From the NCBI GenBank assembly GCA_964242945.1, contig CAXTCF010000002.1:8393-72392 (forward strand): 64,000 nucleotides of DNA, read 5' to 3'. Source of the DNA: Mesorhizobium_B sp964242945 (GTDB taxonomy: Bacteria > Pseudomonadota > Alphaproteobacteria > Rhizobiales > Rhizobiaceae). Positions 8,334 through 15,441 of the stretch are shown one piece after another. The notes beneath the pieces are model-generated. The model saw only the letters and a program-made list of their open reading frames with translations, was not told the origin of the DNA and made no database searches. The position numbers and the translations under genes are program-made. How positions within the stretch are numbered: the first letter of the stretch is position 1; each line of letters begins with the position of its first letter.

Positions 8334-9990
8334 TCTCCGAAACCCGCGTCGCCTCACTGACGATGTCGAGTTCCGCCAGGACGTCCAGCAGCAACCCGGG
8401 CAGTACGTCGAAAGCGTAGGGTTCGTGCAGGCGCTCAAGCGGCGTGTGGTAGTCCCGGCCCCATGGACCGATATTGATCGTGGGGATGTCCGCGATCGCG
8501 CCTTTTGCGGGCCAGCGCACGTTTTCCCGCCAAAGCGGCGTGTTGGCAGCCACGGTCGGCAGTTCCCCCGCGTCCGCCTCGCCGAAGAAGCTCATGTCGG
8601 AGATGCCGGCGAAATAGGGCACGCAGGAAGCGGAATTGCCGTGGCGCTCCTCCGAGCGGGCAGCGGTGCGGTGCGCTGCCTCTCTCAGCCGAACGGCGTC
8701 GGGCGAGTCGGAAAGGTTGGTGGGCAGATACGGGATCGAACCGAAGCCGGTGACGATCGCCGGCCCGACAAGGCCGCTCAAGCTCCAAGCCCGTTCCGCC
8801 TTAACGCGGCACTGCTCCGGCAGGGACAATCTGCTGGCGGCTAAGCGCTCGCCCAAGGCGTGCAGCAGGTCTCCATTTTCAGGCCTGTTTGCGAAGGCCG
8901 CGGCTTCCACGGCGGCATAGCGGTGCAGGGCTACCGGCGGTAGGATGGAATCATCACGGCCGATGCGAACTTGCAACGCTTCCACGTGCGCCGCGGCAGC
9001 TTGTGCGCAGAGCACGTCGAAGCGGTCGAGCACCTGATTGGGGGTGCGGCGATAGCTCAGCACGTTGAAGGTCAAAAAGGCCGAGGCCGGCGTGGTGACG
9101 TCGTAGGCTTCCTTGCCGTCACGCAGGCTGAGCAGGCTGGGCGGCGTGCCGGATTGTCCGGCCGTGTCATCGGTCAGTTCCGACGCCCATTCCACGCGGG
9201 CCGCGATCGCGGCGGCCAGCGCGCCGGCGTTCAGCCCGTTGAGCGGAAAGCCGCTATGGGTCGGCGTGCCCACGACGAGCGCTGTGGGCAGCAGCTTGCC
9301 CACCGTGCCGAGCGCGATCACCCGGCCGGCGGTTCCGTCGCCATCGTCGGCGATGGCATCCAAGTTGATCGCGGCGACGAGGTCGAGCCCATGCTCGGCA
9401 GCGATGGTTCGCAGGGCAGGGGCGGCCGCACGGGCGCCGGCGGAATTGTTCTCCTCGTCCGGCACGGCGATGAAGAGGAGATTGCCTTCAAAGCCGGTAC
9501 CGGCTTCAGCGACGGCCTCGCAGGTTGCAAGCCCAGCTGCGAGGCCCGCTTTCATGTCCAGAAGACCGCGCCCCGGAAGGAAGCCGCCAGCGGTGAAATC
9601 GGAACGCGCACGGGCCCTAGCCGCCGTGCCGGCTTGGCTTGCCAGATCGGCCGCAAGCGCCTCAGTCAGCCGTACAGGGTCGGTGGCAAGTTCCTTGAGG
9701 TCGCCGTAGTCCTCCACAGAGACCGTGTCGTAGTGCCCGGTGAGGATCACGGTGCGCTGGCCGCGCCCGCGCAGAAGCAGGAACACGCAGTGGCGGGAAT
9801 CCCCGGCAAAGACAGGAAGCGTCCAGACGGTTGTTCGCTCATGAAAAGCCGCATGCGTGTGCAGTTGCTCCGCCAGCCAAGGCCCAAAGGCGGCTTCGTC
9901 GGCGCTTCCCGTGACGCTCGGCCTGTTCGTCAGCTTGAGAGCCCAGGCCTTGGCTGCGGCTGCAAGATGTCTGCGGTCAGTTAATCTCAT
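8320..9990 (-). CDS. M20 family metallohydrolase, RocB-like
   Basis: 556 residues. ILTGHYDTVS (metal ligand His and Asp), GRGLLDMKAG (bridging Asp region) and VPDEENNSAGA (Glu pair) are the M20 metal-site motifs, with the long insertions typical of RocB (arginine utilisation)-like proteins. It probably hydrolyses an amide or peptide bond in a small cytoplasmic substrate. Its ATG overlaps the MttB-family stop codon (ATGA), so it is co-translated with that methyltransferase and likely acts in the same catabolic route. The C-terminus runs 14 bp into the convergent dehydrogenase gene. A continuous longer frame upstream is a shadow of the methyltransferase gene. Confidence 0.8.
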   Translation of the reverse strand: MRLTDRRHLAAAAKAWALKLTNRPSVTGSADEAAFGPWLAEQLHTHAAFHERTTVWTLPVFAGDSRHCVFLLLRGRGQRTVILTGHYDTVSVEDYGDLKELATDPVRLTEALAADLASQAGTAARARARSDFTAGGFLPGRGLLDMKAGLAAGLATCEAVAEAGTGFEGNLLFIAVPDEENNSAGARAAAPALRTIAAEHGLDLVAAINLDAIADDGDGTAGRVIALGTVGKLLPTALVVGTPTHSGFPLNGLNAGALAAAIAARVEWASELTDDTAGQSGTPPSLLSLRDGKEAYDVTTPASAFLTFNVLSYRRTPNQVLDRFDVLCAQAAAAHVEALQVRIGRDDSILPPVALHRYAAVEAAAFANRPENGDLLHALGERLAASRLSLPEQCRVKAERAWSLSGLVGPAIVTGFGSIPYLPTNLSDSPDAVRLREAAHRTAARSEERHGNSASCVPYFAGISDMSFFGEADAGELPTVAANTPLWRENVRWPAKGAIADIPTINIGPWGRDYHTPLERLHEPYAFDVLPGLLLDVLAELDIVSEATRVSEIRSG

Positions 9991-11513
9991 GCAGGGATCG
10001 CGGCGCCGCCCTCGCGGGTGCGGCGCGCCGTGAAGTCGGCGAGCGCCTCGCGCGCGCCAGCGTCGAGCGGCGGAGGCTCGAACTCCCTGATGACCTTCTT
10101 CCAGATCCCGCTGGCGCGCTCGGTGGCGGTGCGGGCGCCGTCTTCCGTCCAGGCGCCAAAATTGCGCCAGTCCGAAACCAGCGGCTGATAGAAGGCCGTC
10201 TCGTAGCGCGCCATGGTGTGGGCGGAGCCGAAGAAGTGCCCGCCGGGCTCCACTTCCGCGATCGCCTCGAAAAGGCCGTCCACGTCCTGCTCGCCGCTTT
10301 GCAGCACCTCGGCCAGCACCTGCAGCATCTCGACGTCGAGGATGAACTTTTCGAGGGAGGCCGCCAGCCCGCTTTCCAGCCATCCGGCGGCGTGGATCAT
10401 CATGTTGACGCCGCCCATCAGCGCCCCCCAGGCCGAGTTGAGGAACTCGTAGGCGGCCTGGGCATCCGGCGCGTTGGAGGCGGTCGCGGCCGAGCCGCGC
10501 CAGGGCAGGCCGACCCGGCGTGCCAGCTGGCCGGCGCCGAAGGCCGCGCGAACGAACTCCGGCGTGCCGAAAGCCGGCGAGCCCGACTTCATATCGACGT
10601 TCGACGTGAAGGAGCCATAGACCACCGGCGCGCCGGGCTTCACCAGCTGGGAAAGCGCCTCGGCATGCTGAAGCGCGAGCGCGCCGGCGATCGTGATCGG
10701 CGCCATCGCGCCGGCCAGCGTGAAGGGCGTGATCACGGAAATCTGTCCGACCCGCGCGAAGTCGATGATGCCCTGGCACATCGGCACATCGAGCTGGCGC
10801 GGGCTGTTGGTGTTGATCACCGTGTAGCACCACGGCCGCGCGGCAAACGCGGCCTCGTCGAGTCCGCGGCCGAGGCGCACCATCTCGAACACGTCGCGAA
10901 CCTGAGCGCTGCCGCGGGCGTAGGCGAAAACCGGCTTGTCCGAGAGCGTCAGCTGGCTTTCCAGCTGTGCGAGGTGGCGCAGTTCCACCGGAACATCCTG
11001 CGGCTCGACGCTGGAGCCCTGGATGTGCAGCACCTCGAAGTGCTGGGAGAGCTTGATAAAATCCTGCATGTCGGCCAGCGTGCCCGCCCGCTTGCCGCGC
11101 TCGATGTCCGTCACGTTGGGCGGCCCGCCGACGCAAAGAAAGGCGACGGCATCGCCGCCCAGCCTCACGTTGCGCTTGGGGCACGCGCCGTGAAGCGTGA
11201 AGCTGCCGGGTGCCGCGGACAAGGCCCAGGCCACCAACTCAGGGTCGAGGAACACCATGGCGGAGGTCTCCTCCACACGGGCGCCGGCCTGCGCGAAGAG
11301 CATCCGCGCCTCGGCATTCAGCACTTTGATGCCGAGTTCGGCGAGAACCCGAAGGGCCGTGTTGTGGATGTGCTCGACCTGGTCGTCGGAGAAGCTCCGC
11401 TGCAGCGCAAACGGATTGCGCAGGTCACGGTAGGATGGCTTGCCCGCGCCCACCCCGCGCGGGGACTTGTCCCGCTGGGACCGCCTATGTGACCGCTGCG
11501 GGCGCTCGTTCAA
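9987..11513 (-). CDS. MttB-family (non-pyrrolysine) methyltransferase
   Basis: 508 residues of the trimethylamine methyltransferase superfamily (COG5598), corrinoid-dependent enzymes that demethylate quaternary or tertiary amines such as glycine betaine. The frame runs unbroken through the region where archaeal MttB has an amber pyrrolysine codon, so this is the non-Pyl type. Visible family segments include HNTALRVLAELG near the N-terminus, VINTNSPRQLD in the middle and HFFGSAHTMARYE near the C-terminus. I prefer the TTG at 11513, with AGGAG eight bases upstream, over ATG 11573, whose extra 20 residues are arginine-rich and unconserved in appearance. No corrinoid protein or reactivase gene is adjacent. 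Coupled to the M20 hydrolase by a 4-bp overlap. Confidence 0.85.
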   Translation of the reverse strand: MNERPQRSHRRSQRDKSPRGVGAGKPSYRDLRNPFALQRSFSDDQVEHIHNTALRVLAELGIKVLNAEARMLFAQAGARVEETSAMVFLDPELVAWALSAAPGSFTLHGACPKRNVRLGGDAVAFLCVGGPPNVTDIERGKRAGTLADMQDFIKLSQHFEVLHIQGSSVEPQDVPVELRHLAQLESQLTLSDKPVFAYARGSAQVRDVFEMVRLGRGLDEAAFAARPWCYTVINTNSPRQLDVPMCQGIIDFARVGQISVITPFTLAGAMAPITIAGALALQHAEALSQLVKPGAPVVYGSFTSNVDMKSGSPAFGTPEFVRAAFGAGQLARRVGLPWRGSAATASNAPDAQAAYEFLNSAWGALMGGVNMMIHAAGWLESGLAASLEKFILDVEMLQVLAEVLQSGEQDVDGLFEAIAEVEPGGHFFGSAHTMARYETAFYQPLVSDWRNFGAWTEDGARTATERASGIWKKVIREFEPPPLDAGAREALADFTARRTREGGAAIPA

Positions 11514-11625
11514 GAAGCGTCTCCTAATGCGAAAGGGATGAGCGACTGTCGGCCGGGCGCGAGCCTCCGTCAATATCCTTGCAAGGGTTGGCCGACTAAA
11601 TCCCAGTGGATGCGGTTCGACGGTC

Positions 11626-11715
11626 TGGCGGAGGGAGTGGGATTCGAACCCACGGTGGAGTTGCCCCCACGCCGGTTTTCAAGACCGGTGCCTTAAACCG
11701 CTCGGCCATCCCTCC
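11626..11715 (-). tRNA. tRNA-Ser (anticodon UGA)
   Basis: 90 nt on the minus strand, with CCA encoded at the 3' end (complement of 11626-11628). The acceptor stem GGAGGGA pairs with TCCCTCC. The anticodon stem CCGGT/ACCGG encloses a loop with TGA. A long variable arm and the T-arm GTTCGAATC complete the class II serine structure. It reads UCN serine codons. It lies between the MttB-family gene and a small lipoprotein gene; no integrase or duplicated 3' end was seen, so there is no sign of use as an attachment site here. Confidence 0.96.
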
Positions 11716-12026
11716 AAGCTTTGTGTCCCTTAGGCTTTCGGGTGTCGCAGTCGCCACATAAAGCTGGGCTGCCACGCAAACTGCAACTGTTCAGATTTGG
11801 AAGCTGCGCTTATAGCCGCGCGAAGTGCAGCGTCAACCTGCTCCGCCGCATCTACGGCGACACGATTTCCACCTAAAAAGTTTGGATCGCCCTTGCTGAT
11901 CGCCAATATCTGGAATGCGGAAGGCAGCGAAGAACCTGGTCAACTTTTCGTCTGACCTTGCGCGGCCATGACGACGCGGAGGCCGTTCCCCTTGGCGCTT
12001 GCTATGAGCCATGACATCGTTTCGGA
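11716..12026. other. 311-bp intergenic region, no recognised gene
   Basis: This stretch lies upstream of the minus-strand tRNA-Ser and of the plus-strand lipoprotein, so it should carry the tRNA promoter on one strand and the lipoprotein promoter on the other. Weak -35/-10-like hexamers exist upstream of the tRNA but none is convincing. No structured RNA, repeat or conserved open frame was recognised. Confidence 0.35.
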
Positions 12027-12308
12027 ATGAGATTGCTCCCACTCGTTCTTGTCAGTGTCCTATCCATGTCCGCATGTTCGACGGCGACGGATCGCAGCCG
12101 GCTCATGTTGGAGACAGCGGTCGGCCGCGAAAGTGCTGATGCCGCCTGGATCGAGCAGAACGGGCCGTCCGCAACGCCTCGCGACGGTTGGGTAAAAACG
12201 GTCAGCGGCTGGTACCGCAGCACTGAAGCGTGCTTGCGATATCGAGGGTACGACACAAGCGGTACCCCCTTGTCGCTCGCCGAGGAATGTTTGGAGACGG
12301 GCATCTGA
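12027..12308 (+). CDS. Small hypothetical lipoprotein
   Basis: 93 residues. The start MRLLPLVLVSVLSMSAC has a positive N-terminus, hydrophobic core and a lipobox-like MSAC, with C17 as the likely lipidated cysteine, so it should be anchored in the envelope. The mature part is acidic and contains two further cysteines (EACLRYRG and EECLETG) that might form a disulfide. No domain is recognised. The ribosome binding site is weak. Convergent with the caspase-like gene. It is probably a real small gene because the signal sequence is well formed and the codon use is ordinary. Confidence 0.55.
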   Translation: MRLLPLVLVSVLSMSACSTATDRSRLMLETAVGRESADAAWIEQNGPSATPRDGWVKTVSGWYRSTEACLRYRGYDTSGTPLSLAEECLETGI

Positions 12309-12349
12309 TGGGAAGCCGGCCCCTTATAGATGGTCTGAACCTTGGCTGA

Positions 12350-14830
12350 TCACTCTGCACGTGCGCCGAGCGCCTTTTCGACCATAGCAATCCAACCTTC
12401 ATAGGCGGCGGGCAGGCGGCTTTCGGCTTTTAGCTTCTTCAGCAGATCGAGCGCGGAATGGAAGTTGCCGGCCGCGTCAATGCCGGCTTGGCCTAGCTTG
12501 AAGCGGCTGAAGGCCGCGTCCACGGCGCGCTGCACGTTTTCCGGGTCGGCGGCGAACTGCGCTTCTGCGATCTTCGCCCCTGCCTGGTAGTTGCCGCCGG
12601 CGCCGCTCCGGTTGCCCTGGAGCAGCAGGATGTCGCCGACGCGGTTGAAAGCGATCGAGAGGTCCCGTTGCCATTCGGCGTTGGTCGGGTCGATCTCTGC
12701 CAGATACTGTGCGATGGCCAGCGCGGACTCGTAGCTTTGAAGCGCCGCCGCGAGGTCGCCGGCCTCCTGCATCGCGCCGCCGAGCTTATTGAGGCCGATT
12801 CCCAGATCGCGCCGTCCTTGCGTGTCGCCGGGATCGCGAGCGACGAGCTTGCGCGTGATCTCCACGGAGCGGCGGAAAGGGTCGAGCGCGGCTTTGTTGT
12901 CTCCGCCGAGGCGGCGCAGATCGCCGATGGCGTTGAGCGTAACGGAAAGGTCCCGCTGCATTTCGGCATCGTCGGGACGCTTGGCCGCCAATTCCTCGGC
13001 AAGCCCAAGCGACGCCTGCTGCTCGGCGAGCGCTCCAGCGAAGTCGTTGCCGAGGCGCAGGGCCTGGCCGATCTTGCTGTGGGCGATGCCGACGTCGCGC
13101 CTCAGGCTGTCGTCTCCCGGCAGTTCAGCCACGAGGAACCCGGCGATCTTCAGCGCCTTGCGGTGATCCACGACGGCTTCCTGCCACAGGCCCAGCGCGC
13201 GTCTGGCATCGCCCGTTTTGTTGAAGCTGAAGCCGAGGTCCCGCAGGTATTGAAACTGCGGGTCGCGGTCGATCAGCGCGGACAAAGTGGCACGGCTCGC
13301 TTCGAAGTCACGGATCGCCCCGGCGATGTCGCCCTGGTCCATCCTGACGGCTGCCAGCTTGTCGCGCGCGACAATCAGGTCGCGCTGGTATTGGTTGTTG
13401 TCCGGCGCATGTCCGGCCCGCCGTTCGGCCGCCTCGACCATCCGGCCGAACGCGCCGGTGGCAGCCTTGAGGTTGCCGACGGTCTGCTGCATCGTGCCGA
13501 TCAGTTCCAGGGAAAGCACCTGCTGGTAGCGGGCCTCGTCGGGTAGGCCGAAACCCTCGATCTCACCGTAAAGCTCGGCCGCCTTCTCGTAGTCCCCGAT
13601 GGCGAGGTCGTAGCGCAATGCGGCACGCGCTGCGCCGCCGGAAAGGTAGTGCGTATCGGCTTCCGACAGCGTCCGCTCGACCAGGCGGCTTTTCAGGTCT
13701 TCGCGCGAGGCGTCGTCGATGCCGGCGGCCTGGGCGAGCAGGGCGCGAGCCTCTTCGAAAGAGCCGAGGGCCAGCTTGGCTTCGGCTTGCCCGCGCAATT
13801 CGGCGACCTTGGGATCGGCCGAAGCGAATTTGCGCAGGCCGGCGCGAACTTGGACAAAGGCTTGAGCGGCCTCCTTCAGCTTGGCGCGCCGGGCGGAGTC
13901 GCTTAAGGACGAACCATCGGCTGTGATCAACGCTGCGTAGAGCGGCGCCAGCGGCATGTCTGCGCTCGCCGCAGCGGCCTCGACTTCGCCGCGTAGGGCA
14001 GGCGTGATGTCCGCCATGGCGAGCAGCAGACGGTCGCGCTCCGGCAGGGGCCGGCCGCCTTCCGCGGCGAAGAAGAGTTTCGGCAGGCCGTTCTCGATGT
14101 AGGGCAGTTGATGCCCGCGGGTGAGGTCATAGACTTCCTGCTGCACCAGCGTCAGCACCGAGCGGATTTCGAGGCCTTCGGTCGGCAGGAACTTCGCCAG
14201 CGCGGCGGAAAAAGGCGAGTTGTCGCCGGTGCCATCCGAGGCGGTTTCGCCAGGCGCCGCCGAGAACGAGAAGAGCACGTTCTCTGCTCGCCCCATGCGG
14301 CCCAGCCCAGGCTTCAACGCTTTGGCCACTGGCTGCTTCAGCGGCTGCACGCTGCGCCCGTCGCCTCCCGTTCCGCCGAACGGATCGCTGCGGCAGGCAT
14401 CGAGCACGACTAGGCCGATCTTGGCCCCGGCCGTGACCGCGTCGCGCACTTCGTTCAAACCGAGGCTGGTTTCCTGCAAGCGGTCCAGCGACGAAGGATC
14501 GGCATCCACGGGGAGGAGGCGGTTGTCGCCGGAAAGCTCGACGCCGTGCCCGGAGAAGAAGATAAGCGCTACGTCAGCTCCGTCGGCATCCTCCTCGAAG
14601 TCGCGCAAGGCCCGCTTCAAGCGCTTCAGCGTCCCATTGCGAACCGCAGAAACCTCAAAGCCGACTTTTTCGAGGGCGGCCTCCACGGCCCTGCCGTCAT
14701 TGCCCGCGTTCTTCAGCGTGCGAAGGTTCTGGTAGTCGTCGGCCGTGAGAACGAGCGCGATCCGCTGCCCGGCAAGGGCCGGCAAGCTAAGCAGAAGGCA
14801 GGCGAGAACGGCTGCCAACAGCCGGACCAT
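12350..14830 (-). CDS. Exported caspase-like (peptidase C14) protein with TPR-like repeats
   Basis: 826 residues from ATG 14830. Residues 1-20 form a signal peptide (VRLLAAVLACLLLSLPALA, predicted cleavage after ALA). Residues 22-240 are a caspase p20/p10-like domain: RIALVLTADDYQNL start, catalytic H95 in FFSGHGVE and C146 in VLDACRSDPFGG, the dyad of bacterial orthocaspases. The remaining ~550 residues are Ala/Leu-rich helical repeats of about 40 residues that look like TPRs (ARALLAQAAGID, AIRDFEASRATL, ALGLWQEAVVDHRKAL). It is probably a periplasmic cysteine protease cleaving after Arg/Lys, as known for orthocaspases. A TTG 21 bases upstream is an alternative start. Preceded by an unusual structured leader region. 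Confidence 0.85.
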   Translation of the reverse strand: MVRLLAAVLACLLLSLPALAGQRIALVLTADDYQNLRTLKNAGNDGRAVEAALEKVGFEVSAVRNGTLKRLKRALRDFEEDADGADVALIFFSGHGVELSGDNRLLPVDADPSSLDRLQETSLGLNEVRDAVTAGAKIGLVVLDACRSDPFGGTGGDGRSVQPLKQPVAKALKPGLGRMGRAENVLFSFSAAPGETASDGTGDNSPFSAALAKFLPTEGLEIRSVLTLVQQEVYDLTRGHQLPYIENGLPKLFFAAEGGRPLPERDRLLLAMADITPALRGEVEAAAASADMPLAPLYAALITADGSSLSDSARRAKLKEAAQAFVQVRAGLRKFASADPKVAELRGQAEAKLALGSFEEARALLAQAAGIDDASREDLKSRLVERTLSEADTHYLSGGAARAALRYDLAIGDYEKAAELYGEIEGFGLPDEARYQQVLSLELIGTMQQTVGNLKAATGAFGRMVEAAERRAGHAPDNNQYQRDLIVARDKLAAVRMDQGDIAGAIRDFEASRATLSALIDRDPQFQYLRDLGFSFNKTGDARRALGLWQEAVVDHRKALKIAGFLVAELPGDDSLRRDVGIAHSKIGQALRLGNDFAGALAEQQASLGLAEELAAKRPDDAEMQRDLSVTLNAIGDLRRLGGDNKAALDPFRRSVEITRKLVARDPGDTQGRRDLGIGLNKLGGAMQEAGDLAAALQSYESALAIAQYLAEIDPTNAEWQRDLSIAFNRVGDILLLQGNRSGAGGNYQAGAKIAEAQFAADPENVQRAVDAAFSRFKLGQAGIDAAGNFHSALDLLKKLKAESRLPAAYEGWIAMVEKALGARAE

Positions 14831-14950
14831 GGAGGTTTGTCCCGAAACCAAAGCCGGACAAGCTCACATGAAGAGCCGGTGGCTTCAAGCCGACGTAAGA
14901 GGGCTTCAACAGCAGGCTTGTGCGGCGAGCCGAAGCGAACAGCGTTGGTC

Positions 14951-14986
14951 AAAAAGAAAGGGCCTGTGCGAGGGGAGCACAGGCCC
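14951..14986 (-). terminator. Intrinsic terminator upstream of the caspase-like gene
   Basis: On the minus strand GGGCCTGTGC pairs perfectly with GCACAGGCCC across a 7-nt loop and is followed by CTTTCTTTTT. It lies about 120 bp upstream of the caspase-like start, so it would end a transcript that begins between it and uvrA. Confidence 0.8.
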
Positions 14987-15059
14987 ATTGAGGACCGCTC
15001 TTGAGGGGGTGGGGACGAGCAGTCCGACCTAAGAATGTCGGCGAGAGCCGAAGGTTCCG

Positions 15060-15100
15060 AAAAAAGTTGAGGCCCGCGACACAAGAAGTCAGCAGGCCTC
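15060..15100 (-). terminator. Terminator-like hairpin in the same minus-strand leader
   Basis: On the minus strand GAGGCC pairs with GGCCTC, extended inwards by GC/GC and GAC/GTC with small bulges around a 7-nt loop, and is followed by AAC and six T. It could act as a terminator or attenuator in tandem with the hairpin at 14951-14986. Confidence 0.5.
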
Positions 15101-15441
15101 TACACCCCCTCAGGTGTTCTGCACCAGCCGGGGTCGCTTCTTCAATGCACGGAACGGCCGCGAGGTTCCGAGCGACATCCGTCTGCTTGCAGAGAGCTAA
15201 ATCAGCGCCAATCGCAGGTAGTGCAATCAAGTCCTCCGCGGCGCAGAACACGTTTGCAGCCTGATCACTTGGTCGCCGGGCAGCAGATGTCAGCAGGGCG
15301 GACTATTGAGGCAGAAGGCGGTTTGTTTCCTTTGCGTTCTCATCTTCCTATCTGATATGAACGCGGCGGTGCACCGGGACAGAGCGCGTTTTTTGTCAGC
15401 CGCCTGCGTGACAGCCCCCGCAACTTCCTAGTTAAGACGAC

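Larger units (their letters stand above)
14831..15441. other. 611-bp divergent intergenic region with structured minus-strand transcript
   Basis: The region between uvrA (plus) and the caspase-like gene (minus) has no convincing protein gene. Read on the minus strand it contains, in order, a hairpin with a run of six T (15060-15100), a short CCGAC/GTCGG hairpin near 15030, and a perfect 10-bp hairpin followed by a T-rich tract (14951-14986). A further 10-bp complementarity joins 15103-15112 with 15002-15011. This could be a small RNA with its own terminator, or an attenuating leader of the caspase-like gene. uvrA must also have its promoter here; I saw no GAAC-N7-GAAC SOS box for it. Confidence 0.5.

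Noticed and set aside
8320..11184. A 954-codon minus-strand frame joining the M20 gene to upstream sequence
   Set aside because: The N-terminal 400 codons are a shadow of the MttB-family gene in another frame, with arginine/alanine-rich low-complexity product; the M20 domain starts at 9990.
14951..15112. Identification of the structured region as 6S RNA, tmRNA or SRP RNA
   Set aside because: Length and hairpins vaguely suit 6S RNA, but the neighbourhood and sequence gave no specific match, so no family was assigned.
14949..15251. 100-codon minus-strand frame upstream of the caspase-like gene
   Set aside because: It runs through both terminator hairpins and has no ribosome binding site or protein-like composition; the structured RNA reading is better.
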